From Paramoeba atlantica (Eukaryota > Discosea), in assembly GCA_977017575.1 (NCBI GenBank), contig CDRNVI010000018.1:186001-250000 (forward strand): 64,000 bases of DNA, read 5' to 3'. Both the position numbers and the translations under genes were made by a program. How positions within the stretch are numbered: the first letter of the stretch is position 1; every line of letters starts with the position of its first letter. The notes beneath the pieces were generated by a model, which was given only the letters and a program-made list of their open reading frames with translations, had not been told where the DNA came from and did not search any database. Positions 51,887 to 61,258 of the stretch are shown piece after piece.

Positions 51887-52984
51887 GTGAATACACCAGG
51901 ACTCGCTCGTGCCCGTCCGCTGAAAAAGCGGCGGGTGAACTTATCAAGCATTTCTTCGCCTTTATCCAAGCTTATAGTTCCATCACATGCAAGTGTTGCG
52001 TTCCCTCCTCAGGGGTTCACAAAACAATTACCTCAAAAGCGTCCCAAGCCCGTACCCCACGCTCCAAAACCAGAACACAAGGAAGCATTCGCAAAGCGAA
52101 AATTAACATGTACAATGCTAAACATACATCAGCAAAGCGCGATAGTGGAACGGGTGTGGCGCGCAATCGAACCAATGTGGACGACCACCACGTGGATGAC
52201 ACGCAGTCGTCTGTGGGACCGCCTCGCCAGCTTTTGCACGGCAGAAATGCTCGGCATCGAACCAATCAACGCCGTCGTATTTCTAAATCAATTGCACCTC
52301 GCACCGGCGACCATTCTCGCATACACCAGGAGTCTTCAAGCAATTTTCAATCTCGCCAAGATGCCCACGGGTCCACTACAGCTTTACGCAAAAGCACTAC
52401 AGGCCAGGGGAGCATTAGAGCCAACCAGACAAATGACACCAGCAACACCATGGCACATTCAAAAGCTCAGATCCGTCCTGAGACCAAGAGACTCAATGGC
52501 GGTGCTCATATGTTGGAAGGCTGTCGCTCGGTGGACCGAAGTCGCGGACCTCACCAAGGACCGATTCGTCAAGTACAATCCAGAGGAAGTAATCGTGTAC
52601 TGGGGAAGGAACACGAAGACGACAAGGCTAAACCCGTATCGAATCTCCATGTGTACGACAATACGCGGTCAAGGAACTCCGGAAATAGCTCGATACGTGG
52701 GCAGTATGATAGCAGGTCAAAGGATAAGTATCACAACAGTACACGAGATGGACCGTGCAATACGCAAGATTCTGGGACAGAATTTCGGGACTCACTCAAT
52801 AAAAAGGGGGGCAGTGACACACCTATTCCGGGAAATCGCTCTAGGAAAGGCAACAATCGCCGACGTGCAAACTATCGCAAAGCATCAGAGCATAAACTCC
52901 CTCTTACGGTACAACGCCGACTTGGTCACGACGGCGAAGGCCCTTGGTACGCATCGAGCTTCGGCCCTCCTGCCGCTCCAATAA
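51887..52984 (+). CDS. YR3 tyrosine recombinase
   Basis: 365 residues. The N-terminal half resembles a SAM-like arm (MWTTTTWMTRSRLWDRLASF). Catalytic set: Arg in ARWTEVADL, GTHSIKRGAVTHLFRE (H-x-x-R), AKHQSINSLLRYN (His, Tyr nucleophile) and ALGTHRASALLP. It overlaps another open frame that leads into RT, which DIRS-like elements use. It would integrate circular element DNA, consistent with the clean insertion. Confidence 0.88.
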   Translation: MNTPGLARARPLKKRRVNLSSISSPLSKLIVPSHASVAFPPQGFTKQLPQKRPKPVPHAPKPEHKEAFAKRKLTCTMLNIHQQSAIVERVWRAIEPMWTTTTWMTRSRLWDRLASFCTAEMLGIEPINAVVFLNQLHLAPATILAYTRSLQAIFNLAKMPTGPLQLYAKALQARGALEPTRQMTPATPWHIQKLRSVLRPRDSMAVLICWKAVARWTEVADLTKDRFVKYNPEEVIVYWGRNTKTTRLNPYRISMCTTIRGQGTPEIARYVGSMIAGQRISITTVHEMDRAIRKILGQNFGTHSIKRGAVTHLFREIALGKATIADVQTIAKHQSINSLLRYNADLVTTAKALGTHRASALLPLQ

Positions 52985-54588
52985 CCCAAAAGGAGGTTGA
53001 TAAATGCCTCGAACAGGTGCCCCATGTTAAACGATATAGTATACTATGTGCTCGACGGTCGTCTCGTTTGGCACAGGCTAAAGATATGCATTACCCTTTG
53101 CATGTGAAGAGCGGAATTCCAAGTATGGACCTAGATAAACTCAAAGAATGGATGCGTCACGACACGCGGTATCGTTTTAACGAGGTTCTCAACAAATTAT
53201 TTTGCACTCGAATTTCCCCTCAACCGCAGCCCCCAATCAAGGGAAACCTGCTACCCTCTGATATTACTGAATTATTAGAGGCCAATGTAATTGAAAGAGT
53301 AACCCAGGACGCGGCGCAAAAGGCGCCGACCATACAGTATCTCGTTCCCTTCACAGTAGTCGAAGCGGATGAGGGAGGACAATTCCGACGCAGATTTATT
53401 TCATGGACGCTCGACGATAATGAGCGCCTTAAGGACTACAAACCAGCCGTACCTCTCCTCCACCCTTCCAAATATTTGCATCGCGCTGAAGCGGAGGTCG
53501 GGGTTAAAAGGGACCTGAAGTGTGGATTTTACCAAGTCCCGGTTCCAACGAAGGTCCGTGCGAAGTTTCGATTTCGCGGTGGAGATGGTAATCTCTACCA
53601 AATGAAGGTTATGCCTATGGGGCATCGATGTGCCCCGGAAATCATGCAGGTTATAACTTCTGTTTTGGCCGGAGATCCGGCGGTATGTAAGCCGGGAGCT
53701 ACGTTTGCCGACAGTGGCATCGACGTGTACGTCGACGGGGTTCGATATGCAGCGAATGAACAACAGGCCAGCGAATATGCGCAAAAAATTGATTCGCGAT
53801 GCAAGGCAGCCAATGGCCTATTCAAGGAGGACGGATCTCCCCCGGAGACACAGTACGTATTTAATGGAGTTAAATACGATCACACAGTACATAGGGTTAG
53901 CCTGGGACCCCGTGTACTAGCCAAACTGAAGCGCGATCGATTCGGTACAATCACATATGCCCAATTGGAGACGGCGGTGGGGCGTCTCCTCTACGCTTCA
54001 GCGGTACTCGGTTACGTTATTCCTCGTTTTCACTTCACACTCAAGATAGCGAGACGCAGAATCAATCTACTCAATCGTAATTTACACCTCGCGGATGACC
54101 CGGTTCCCCTCCCGAAACATACGCGGTGCATTTTGGCATCTTGGAGAGATGAACTTTTGACGAATACGCCGATCGAGCCCCCACCGCACCCGGATGTTGT
54201 GCCCCATAAACATAGTCTCTACACGGATGCCTCTGGCAAGGGATGGGGTGCGGTACTTTATCTTGATGATGGACAAGTTCATATTACAGGGGATTCTTGG
54301 CCAAGAGAATTTTGCTATGAAGTTAACCATGCCGAAGCCATGGCCGTTACTAATGCCATGAGGGATTTCGGACATCATTTTCAAAAAGGAACGTGTTTAG
54401 ATCTGTTCATTGATAACACATCCTGCCAAGGCGCTATTAACCGACGGGTTGCTAACTCCGACAATATAGCAAAGGAGTTAAAGAAAGTTTTAGAAATGAA
54501 TCAGCTAGCAGGCATCTGCATCAAGGCGCAGTATATCCGCTCCGAGCACAACCCGGCAGATCCTGTAAGTCGTTTAGACAGACACTGA
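52985..54588 (+). CDS. YR3 RT-RNase H
   Basis: Part of a long frame open from 51736; the recognisable protein starts after the recombinase (QVPHVKRYSILCARRSSR). RT: VKRDLKCGFYQVPVP, KVMPMGHRCAPEIM, DVYVDGVRYA, AVGRLLYASAVLG. RNase H: HSLYTDASGKGWGAVLYLDD, NHAEAMAVTNAM, DLFIDNTSCQGAI, SEHNPADPVSR. Reverse transcription plus removal of template RNA. The translation start is not visible, so it may be expressed with the upstream frame. Confidence 0.85.
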
Positions 54589-54976
54589 ACTTATATAAAG
54601 GGTACTTTGTTAGCCGCCACTAACGATCTATTCTACATCATAATAGTTAGTTTCAACTTTATATAGAATCATCAAAAAAAAAAAAAAAAAAGCTGAGAGG
54701 TGAGAAGTTGTGTGATGGGAAGGTTACTTTGTTTTCTTTGGTTATAGTCAAAAAAAAAAAAAAAAAACTATATAGCTTCTTTTGGTTATTGGCAGATAAG
54801 TGTACGACCAGTGAAAGGGTGCAGTAGTGCGGGTAAGTTGCGTTATGTTGTTGTGGAGTGATGGGATGGAGAGTGAGGGAGCGAGGTGAGTGTGAGAAGC
54901 GAGGAGAGTGAGGGGAGCGAGGAGACGTGGGGGGCGAGGAGACTTGGTGTGCGTGAGTGACGTGCGAACGGGTTGG
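54589..54976 (+). other. YR3 non-coding region before B1
   Basis: Contains a GTTAG/CTAAC hairpin near 54609, two A-runs (54674-54691, 54751-54767) and a purine-rich GAGTGAGGGAGCGAG stretch near 54870-54950. No gene. Confidence 0.6.
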
Positions 54977-55203
54977 TTCGCGACGTGGTGGGCATAATGC
55001 CCGTTCGTAAGTTACATATAGGAAGTGATTGCTAGGTTCTAAGAGCTCTATTTTGTGATACTTCTGCTACGTGTGATACTTGTAATACTTATTGCAAAGT
55101 AAATGTGTATAGCCGGATAAATCTTCTACATGGGAAATATTGATTTCTTTGCTTACTTTCTTTTACGAAGTTTATGGCCAGGATAAAGGGTCCGTTGATT
55201 TCT
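54977..55203 (+). repeat. YR3 repeat B1
   Basis: 227 bp from TTCGCGACGTGGTGGGCATA to GTTGATTTCT, repeated as B2 at 55424-55650; it directly abuts A2. Confidence 0.9.
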
Positions 55204-55397
55204 ATAAGTTTACGATATGAAATTTAGGAGACTTTATATTGTGCGTTGATATGTATATGGTGCCCCGAAAGGGGTCTAAACTATGTCTTCAAATTCCACC
55301 CCGAAATGGGTCTAAACTATTTATTTGTATACCAGGGACAGAATGTAATTATGAAATATATATTAGTGACATTTCCTCCTTTAAAACATCAAAAACG
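55204..55397 (+). repeat. YR3 repeat A2
   Basis: 194 bp equal to A1 without the 48-bp SL-containing segment. It shows the original TTAG/TGACATTTCC context. Confidence 0.9.
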
Positions 55398-55423
55398 TAC
55401 CCACCCACCCAACCCCCAACCAT

Positions 55424-55650
55424 TTCGCGACGTGGTGGGCATAATGCCCGTTCGTAAGTTACATATAGGAAGTGATTGCTAGGTTCTAAGAGCTCTATTT
55501 TGTGATACTTCTGCTACGTGTGATACTTGTAATACTTATTGCAAAGTAAATGTGTATAGCCGGATAAATCTTCTACATGGGAAATATTGATTTCTTTGCT
55601 TACTTTCTTTTACGAAGTTTATGGCCAGGATAAAGGGTCCGTTGATTTCT
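55424..55650 (+). repeat. YR3 repeat B2
   Basis: 227-bp copy of B1 ending GATTTCT at the J junction. Confidence 0.9.
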
Positions 55651-56280
55651 CTACTAACATCCGGTTCCATTCTGACGCACATAGCAGGCTGCACAAAATG
55701 CTCAGGGCTCAACGCAACCGTGAAACATAGCACGCTAGTGAATTTCCTCTATGAGTTAAGCTTGAAAGCTGGTATTCCTTGTGAGAAGGAACCGCGCCTA
55801 TATTCAACGTATCGGTGCACGCAATGCAATGAAGTAGTCGGGCCGGAATACAGGCAGACACATAGTAAAGTGTGCGGAGGGAAATCTTTTCGCCGCTCTG
55901 GACCAGATCTCGTAATTTACTGGAATGATGGAGAAATATATTACGATTTCACCGTGGTACATGAATTAGCGCCTTCAAATTTGGGAACGAAATGCAATAA
56001 GCTATTCCGGGACGCCATCAAACGAAAACACGATACTTATGTCGCAACAAATAAAATCGCGAAAGAAAAATTCAGATGTATTCCCATCCTCTCTGGTGGA
56101 TCCCTCCACTTCAATACGAAGTCGCTGTTAATGGCCCTCGCAGATGCGGGCAGCGTACCTCGACAGCAGCTTCAGCTTGAGCTACAACTTTTGCTACAGG
56201 AGCAAAATGGTGCCATACTATATTCACAACTTCGGAATTACCTTGAGAAGGACAAGGGGGCGCTCCAGTTCGCTATATAA
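55651..56280 (+). pseudogene. J RLE domain, C-terminal part
   Basis: Continues J after YR3: LLTSGSILTHIAGCTKCSG, VKHSTLVNFLYELSLKAGI, EPRLYSTYRC, RRSGPDLVIYW, YYDFTVVHELAPSN, LLLQEQNGAILYSQLRNYL, stop at 56280. The sequence joins the part ending at 50550 without gain or loss of bases. Confidence 0.85.
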
Positions 56281-56585
56281 AGAGTTTCTAAAGAGGGGCA
56301 GAGCTTCTAAAGCCTGCAGTCAGGATAGATTTTTCAGAACTTGAGATAGTAAAAAAAAAAAAAAAAAAAAGGTCTTACAATAAGGAAAGGTCTTACAATA
56401 AGCGGTCTAAAATAAGGAAAGGTCTTACAATAAGGAAAGGTCTTACAATAAGGAATGGTTGGTTGTAATCCGATAGTGATCTTAGTAATGATAAAATCTT
56501 GTAATAATAACATCTTGTAATATGAGATGACCAATAAGGAAAGGTCTTACAATAAGGAAAGGTCTTACAATAAAAAAAAAAAAAA
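56281..56585 (+). repeat. J 3' UTR, A-tail and 18-bp minisatellite
   Basis: A 70-bp UTR ending ACTTGAGATAGT, an A-run (56351-56370), then units of GGTCTTACAATAAGGAAA (18 bp) interrupted at 56456-56531 by a TTACAA-rich segment that also occurs inverted at 17541-17615, and a final A-run to 56585. The minisatellite lies between two A-runs inside J's target duplication, so it was part of, or inserted into, the tail. Confidence 0.75.
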
Positions 56586-56591
56586 ATAGCG
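56586..56591. repeat. Target-site duplication of J, right copy
   Basis: ATAGCG directly after J's terminal A-run; see 46131-46136. Confidence 0.75.
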
Positions 56592-57555
56592 TATCGCTAT
56601 TCGATGGATGTAGCGGTTGGGCTGGCATTGAGGAGCTGCGGAACGGGCATTTTTTGGCGTGAGAATCTTGTTTGTTTAATTCGTAGTGCTTGTTACAATT
56701 CTTGCACCGGAAACGCCCCTCCCCATTCCACCAGGTGTCTGAAACGTTGTCTCCGTGTCTGTGGTGAACGTGATTGTAGAATGCCCTCCATTGACCTCCG
56801 TGTGGCTCGGTCTTCCATGTGCAGCCTTCAGCAGGGCATTCCCGTACCTTGTTTTGTATGTGTGACCGTTCTGTCGAGACTGGTTGAGTTGAGGCTCTTC
56901 GGGAGCTTTGATCGTGGCGTTTGCGCTTACCTTCCGGGGAGTAGGGGACTTGGCCTACCGCTGTATCTGTGGCTGCCCCATCGCTGCTATCGCTTGCCGA
57001 ATCGTGTTTCGCTTGAAAGTGGGAGGATTTCTTGGGACTCTTCTTCTTTTTCCGACCTTTATTATGTCCGGACACAGAGAAGCTAAGCTCTCGAGGCGTA
57101 AGATCAGGAAAAAACATCTTTTCGGTTTCACAATTGTACGCGTTACGGTTGGACGTCCGAACGTGGCGCTCGAACTTCTCTTTCACAGCCTTGTTTGTGG
57201 ATTTTTGTTGGCTGGGTGAGAGAGAATCCGCTCCGGAAAATTGAAATTCGGAATGCTCGGATGGTTGCACCCTACAGAAAAGTTCTTCTTCGGTACATGT
57301 CTGGTGGTGCCCAGTGTCAGGTGTTTCGCCTTCTATGGAGCTTTCGATGATCATCGAGATTTCGTCGGCCTGTCGCAAAGATTCGGGTGAAGGGTCCGTT
57401 GGAAGTGGCGTCGTGTATAAGTTCTCGTCATAGGTGCTGGCGCCTTCAATGAGGTCTTTGTTCGCAGCGAATTGATCCCAGGAGCCGAGCTTGTGTGCCT
57501 CCGCCTCGCAATCGAAGTTTGAGTCTTTCTTTTCCTTAGAACGTGTCAGTACCAT
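56586..57555 (-). pseudogene. HL, N-terminal piece: RLE-II start and zinc fingers
   Basis: The ATG is at 57555 (MVLTRSKEKKDSNFDCEAEA). It has the family motif LGSWDQFAANKDLIEGASTY, DENLYTTPLP, then a linker with DRS/K-rich stretches, finger 1 (CPAEGCTWKTEPHGGQWR...H) and finger 2 (FRCKNCNKHYELN...C). Coding stops at J's border. The C-terminal piece is at 44128-46136. The frame is in phase with it. Confidence 0.82.
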
Positions 57556-57591
57556 GAAAAGAAAGAATGGCTTAGGGTAAAGAAAAGGAAA

Positions 57592-57623
57592 CAACAAGGT
57601 ACAGAAACTGTATCTTTATCGTT
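57592..57623 (-). other. Spliced-leader-like exon at the 5' end of HL
   Basis: On the minus strand: AACGATAAAGAT then ACAGTTTCTGTACCTTGTTG, preceded by an A-run that belongs to copy M's tail and followed by a T/C-rich leader to the HL ATG. Confidence 0.75.
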
Positions 57624-57747
57624 TTTTTTTTATATACTTTTTTTTTTTTACTTTCTCAAGTTTACATAAACTTTTAGTACTGATTTTTGTCTATCTCTTC
57701 GCAGACTTTATAATTCCAATTTGTATCTTTTCTGTACTTTTGATTTC
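57624..57747 (-). other. Copy M 3' UTR and A-tail
   Basis: On the minus strand it ends ACTTGAGAAAGT plus A-runs broken by GTATAT. It has the same 3' terminus as J, fixing the RLE-I 3' end. HL starts in the tail. Confidence 0.7.
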
Positions 57748-60204
57748 TTAAAGAATAGTGCTTTTCTGATAGTCTTGAGGCTCCAAAAAATGTCGGAGCT
57801 GTGCGTATACTTCGGATCCGTTCAGCTCTTGGAGTAGCAACTTGAATGCCTGTTCGGTTTTTTGGGTATCCAACAGGCAGACATCCGTCAGTGATTTAAT
57901 CAGGCCCCGTGTGCTCTTATGTAAAGACCCGCAGGACAAGACAGGAAGGCACTCAAAAGCTTCCGCCGGAATCATGCCACTATTGACATATGTTTCATTT
58001 TTCCGCTGTATAGCTTCTCGCACGAGTTGGGAACACTTTTTATTCCGATGGGAAGGCGCGAGCTCGTGCACCACAGTTAGGTCGTAGAACACCACGCCAC
58101 TGTTCCAGTAGATCGCAAGATCCGGGCCTGAGCGATGAAACTGCCGTCCTCCGCATGTTTTGTGGTGGAGATGCTGATTGTTGTAGTCGACTGTATTTCC
58201 GCATGTTAGACAACTCCACGTGCTAAAAGAACGCGGCTCTCTTTCGCATGGAATACCAGCTTTCATGCAAAGATCATACAGAAACTTGGTCAACATGTTG
58301 TGCTTCGCTGTGGCGTTGAAACCTGTACATTGCACGCATCCGGGGATGTGAGTTAGTGCAGTGTTTGCATCCATCAATGTTCGGCATCCAGGGCAAGTCA
58401 TAGCATCAGGAAGTCTCGGGTGATGTACTCCAAGACGGGGCATGACTGCTAGCTCGAATAAGTGCGGTGGTACATATCTTACATTGGACAGTAGCCAGTC
58501 ATAACTCCCCTTATTGGAGGTTGCTTTTAACGTCCCGGCCATTTGTGGATCGCTTACGAGTTTGTTCCATGCTTCCTCATGAAGTTTCGCTGCAGCGGTA
58601 ATTTCGTCAGTAGGTGGTTTTTGACGAGCGAGTTCTTGTTCATTTGCTGTCCCAGCGTGTTCAGTGCTATGAAACTGTGACGGCACAACTCGAGCTGAAA
58701 AAGATTTTATATGCTCAAAAGCTGCGTGTCGGGAAGCTTCATAAGCTGCCGCGCGCGTTGGGTGACACGCCGTGAGACCAAGTCCTCCTTTCTTCAGGGG
58801 TAACCTTGCTATGTCAATTTGTCTAGTCTGCAATGGGCCCATCCATGTTTGAAGTACGTTCTCGATTTCGCTATAAAAACGTTTACATGTTTGATCCGTG
58901 GCCTTGGGGTTGTGTGTCCTCATGTAGTACTGTTGACGAACGTTCACACTTTTTGTCAAAAGGATGAGGGATACGTTACTCATGCCCATTAGCTTTAGCC
59001 TGCGGAATATTACTTCTTGTTTGCCGATCTTTTGGAGCAATTTTTGACTGATGGCGTCGTCTTCTCCAATAAAAGCCCCCAGTACTTTAGTGGCCTGGCT
59101 CTCGGTTTGTACTCCTTCGGCTTGAAGAGCTTCTGGAATGGACTTGCCGAGGATGCCACCAAACCAAACACATTTATGCGCCGATAGTGCAAGATTGCTA
59201 GATGCGACAAGTGCCTTCAGCCTTTTAAAAGCGTTCGTGAGCTGATTCGGATCTTCGGATGTCAAATTGATATCGTCGATGTACGCATGTATGTTGATGC
59301 CAGGAAATTCTTCTGCAAGGGTTTCCAATACAGGTTGTAGGTATGTGCAGAAATACAGCGTGGATAGTGGCGATCCCTGTTTTACTCCTGAGGAACTTGA
59401 TACTGTGTCGACCAATTTACCTTCGCTGCCGTAGAAGAGAAGCTGAGATTGCTCGGAATATTCAGCCGCAAAATACCTTTGGAAGGGTCGGAGCGTTGCG
59501 ATACCGAAAACATGCTTTGCGACGTCATTCCTGGAGGGGGTGTTGAACGCATTTTTCAAGTCTACGGATAGGATGGAGTGGCCTGTCAAATATTTTTCGT
59601 GAAGGGTGTGTACTATCCTCTCGCAGCCCGCTTTTGACATTATCCCCTGCTGCATTGGCGCAAAAAGTGGCTCCAGGGTATTTTCATAGCGTTGAAAAAG
59701 AATGATTCCCGCTAACTTTCCAAAAACGTCTCCCATAGCAACTGGCCGAACGCCTCCATCTGGTTTCGGGATAGCGATCAACCTCGCTCTGTTTAGCCGC
59801 CGTAAAACTTGTCGCGAAAGAAAACCGTTCAGTAGATCGGCCATCATGTGACAAAGGCTCGTGCAGCACACTTCATCGTCCAGCAGAAGTCGTAGCACGT
59901 TGTCAGTCGTTCCCGTTGGGCCTGGGCTGACTCCCTTCGCTAGCCTTCGACCTGCTGCACGCAGCTCCTCTGGAGAGACCCCGGCGATGATTGGCGCGTC
60001 ATCTGGCAGTTTGAAGTCACATGTTTGTGCAGGGTGAAGCATTCGCAATTTTTCCAGCGTTTCGGCGTCGGACAGCATGTTGCGGGTGAAGGTCTGACCC
60101 ATGACCTTGGCCGCTTTAGTGGAGCACCCCTCAAGCACGAGTCTTGTCGCTTTCTTTACTGCTCGCACGTCATCGGCAGTTGTCTTGGATGCCGTCGTTT
60201 CTAG
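57748..60204 (-). CDS. RLE-I LINE copy M: RT and RLE, 5'-truncated
   Basis: Open for 819 codons with no start upstream of MRAVKKATRL (ATG at 60168). RT: AKGVSPGPTGTTDN, GGVRPVAMGD, QQGIMSKAGCERIVHTL, SVDLKNAFNTPSR, GVKQGSPLSTLYF, AYIDDINL near 293. Thumb: RRLKLMGMSN, NVRQQYYMRTHNP, TWMGPL, RLPLKKGGLGL, KGSYDWL. RLE near 590-700: MTCPGC, GCVQCTGFNATAKHNMLTKF, EPRSFSTWSC, RSGPDLAIYW, FYDLTVVHELAPSH, then LLLQELNGSEVYAQLRHFLE. It is the longest uninterrupted RT-RLE of family I in the window. The ORF1-like N-terminus is missing. Confidence 0.9.
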   Translation of the reverse strand, partial: LETTASKTTADDVRAVKKATRLVLEGCSTKAAKVMGQTFTRNMLSDAETLEKLRMLHPAQTCDFKLPDDAPIIAGVSPEELRAAGRRLAKGVSPGPTGTTDNVLRLLLDDEVCCTSLCHMMADLLNGFLSRQVLRRLNRARLIAIPKPDGGVRPVAMGDVFGKLAGIILFQRYENTLEPLFAPMQQGIMSKAGCERIVHTLHEKYLTGHSILSVDLKNAFNTPSRNDVAKHVFGIATLRPFQRYFAAEYSEQSQLLFYGSEGKLVDTVSSSSGVKQGSPLSTLYFCTYLQPVLETLAEEFPGINIHAYIDDINLTSEDPNQLTNAFKRLKALVASSNLALSAHKCVWFGGILGKSIPEALQAEGVQTESQATKVLGAFIGEDDAISQKLLQKIGKQEVIFRRLKLMGMSNVSLILLTKSVNVRQQYYMRTHNPKATDQTCKRFYSEIENVLQTWMGPLQTRQIDIARLPLKKGGLGLTACHPTRAAAYEASRHAAFEHIKSFSARVVPSQFHSTEHAGTANEQELARQKPPTDEITAAAKLHEEAWNKLVSDPQMAGTLKATSNKGSYDWLLSNVRYVPPHLFELAVMPRLGVHHPRLPDAMTCPGCRTLMDANTALTHIPGCVQCTGFNATAKHNMLTKFLYDLCMKAGIPCEREPRSFSTWSCLTCGNTVDYNNQHLHHKTCGGRQFHRSGPDLAIYWNSGVVFYDLTVVHELAPSHRNKKCSQLVREAIQRKNETYVNSGMIPAEAFECLPVLSCGSLHKSTRGLIKSLTDVCLLDTQKTEQAFKLLLQELNGSEVYAQLRHFLEPQDYQKSTIL

Positions 60205-60530
60205 AGCGCCTTAAACCCCTTTCAGCTCAGTCCGACAGTTTTTCATCAAATCCGATGTGTGGCATTTCGCGTTTCGTGTTCAAGGACGGAAGAGAGATGG
60301 ACAATTTGTGCCCTGCGACGACGAAGCGACACGGAGAGCGCGGTCTGGTTCACGAAAGTCTGCTGCTGCGCTACTTGAGCGACCTAAAACCCCATTCAGC
60401 TCAGTGCCTAGCACAGGAATTCGTACCATTCGCATCTCACGCCGAGATTGGAGAAAGAGTGATTTGTCGATGTGATGCCTATTTGACTTGTCGATATGTG
60501 GGGGTCCTAGTGAGGACCTGAAGATATGAA
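60190..60530 (+). pseudogene. Two degraded RLE-I thumb fragments
   Basis: FLERLKPLSAQSDS near 60195-60240 and LLERPKT near 60365-60400 both match the RLE-I motif LE..K..SA. The DNA around them is similar to 43235-43300. They border the truncated 5' end of M. No intact gene. Confidence 0.45.
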
Positions 60531-60539
60531 GACACCCCA

Positions 60540-60960
60540 AGGCTGGCGTAAAGTTAAAGTAGTACACAGAAAGCTGTAAGAGAAATGTCACATCGTCGGA
60601 GGACCCTCGCTTTCGCCCGCGCTCCGAAGCAAACGACACTGGAAAGGTGAAAAAGGCACTGAGTGTGGCATGCGCATGCAAAAAGATCATGTGCTCGTTG
60701 AAAGCAGGACGAGACACTCTTCATTTTGAAGGTTTGTTGATGAGCACGGAAAACCCACTTACGCTCCGGCAAACTGGAAAGATGGAGAGTGTTGCGGAAT
60801 GCTTTCAATGGGTAAGTGATGAGATTGTGTACTCTGAAGCAGAGGAAAGTGAGACTTCTTGTCTCGGAGGTTTGTTGATGAGCACGGATAACCCATTTAC
60901 GCTCCGGCAAACTGAAGAGACAGGAAGTTTCCTTCTTCCTGCTGAGGAGTGCACGTCTCT
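60540..60960. repeat. About 142-bp tandem repeat, two units
   Basis: GGTTTGTTGATGAGCACGGA, with ACGCTCCGGCAAACTG further on, occurs near 60731 and again near 60873, with diverged sequence between. The end ACTGAAGAGACAGGAAGTTT recurs at 27026. No gene. Confidence 0.6.
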
Positions 60961-61258
60961 TGCGTGATGCATGTCACCTCAAAAATCAAAATACAACACT
61001 GCATATGGTGTTCTTGATATTCAGGTCTGCGGTGCCTGCGATCATTATTTATGCTAACTTTTTCTAGTTTTGCTGAGATAAATTTCGTTGCGATGAAATT
61101 CTACTGCGATAAAAATTCTGAAAAGATAAAATTATGCTGCGATAAATTTCTGTAAAGATAAAATTATGCTTAAGACCACTTTTGAAATGAATAGGTATAA
61201 ACAAAAGGATTAAATCCCCAAATGCATATATACGGTCTAATAGGCATTGTCTTAATAA
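60961..61258. other. AT-rich region with short repeats
   Basis: Contains diverged repeats of GCGATAAATTTCTG and AAAGATAAAATTATGCT (61070-61165) and TTAAGACCACTTTT twice (61170 and 61271). No gene seen. Confidence 0.5.

Larger units (their letters stand above)
50551..55650 (+). mobile_element. YR3: VIPER/Ngaro-like retroelement with split direct repeats (looks whole; fossil)
   Basis: Structure A1 - gag - recombinase - RT-RNase H - B1 - A2 - B2. A1 is 50551-50792 and A2 is 55204-55397 (194 bp plus a 48-bp SL-containing extra in A1). B1 is 54977-55203 and B2 is 55424-55650 (227 bp each). A 26-bp C-rich spacer separates A2 and B2. These are the split direct repeats of PAT/Ngaro-type YR elements. 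It lies in the RLE of J with no target duplication. The reading frames are all open and the repeats nearly identical, so it is young. Confidence 0.9.
46137..56585 (+). mobile_element. RLE-I LINE copy J with two YR insertions
   Basis: Flanked by ATAGCG direct repeats and inserted antisense in HL. It starts CTTGTTG, possibly the last 7 nt of the SL-like exon. Then come a T-rich leader, ORF1, an overlapping RT-RLE ORF interrupted by YR5 and YR3, a short 3' UTR ending ACTTGAGATAGT, an A-run, a minisatellite and a final A-run. Copy M ends almost identically (ACTTGAGAAAGT plus A), defining the RLE-I 3' end. Confidence 0.85.
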
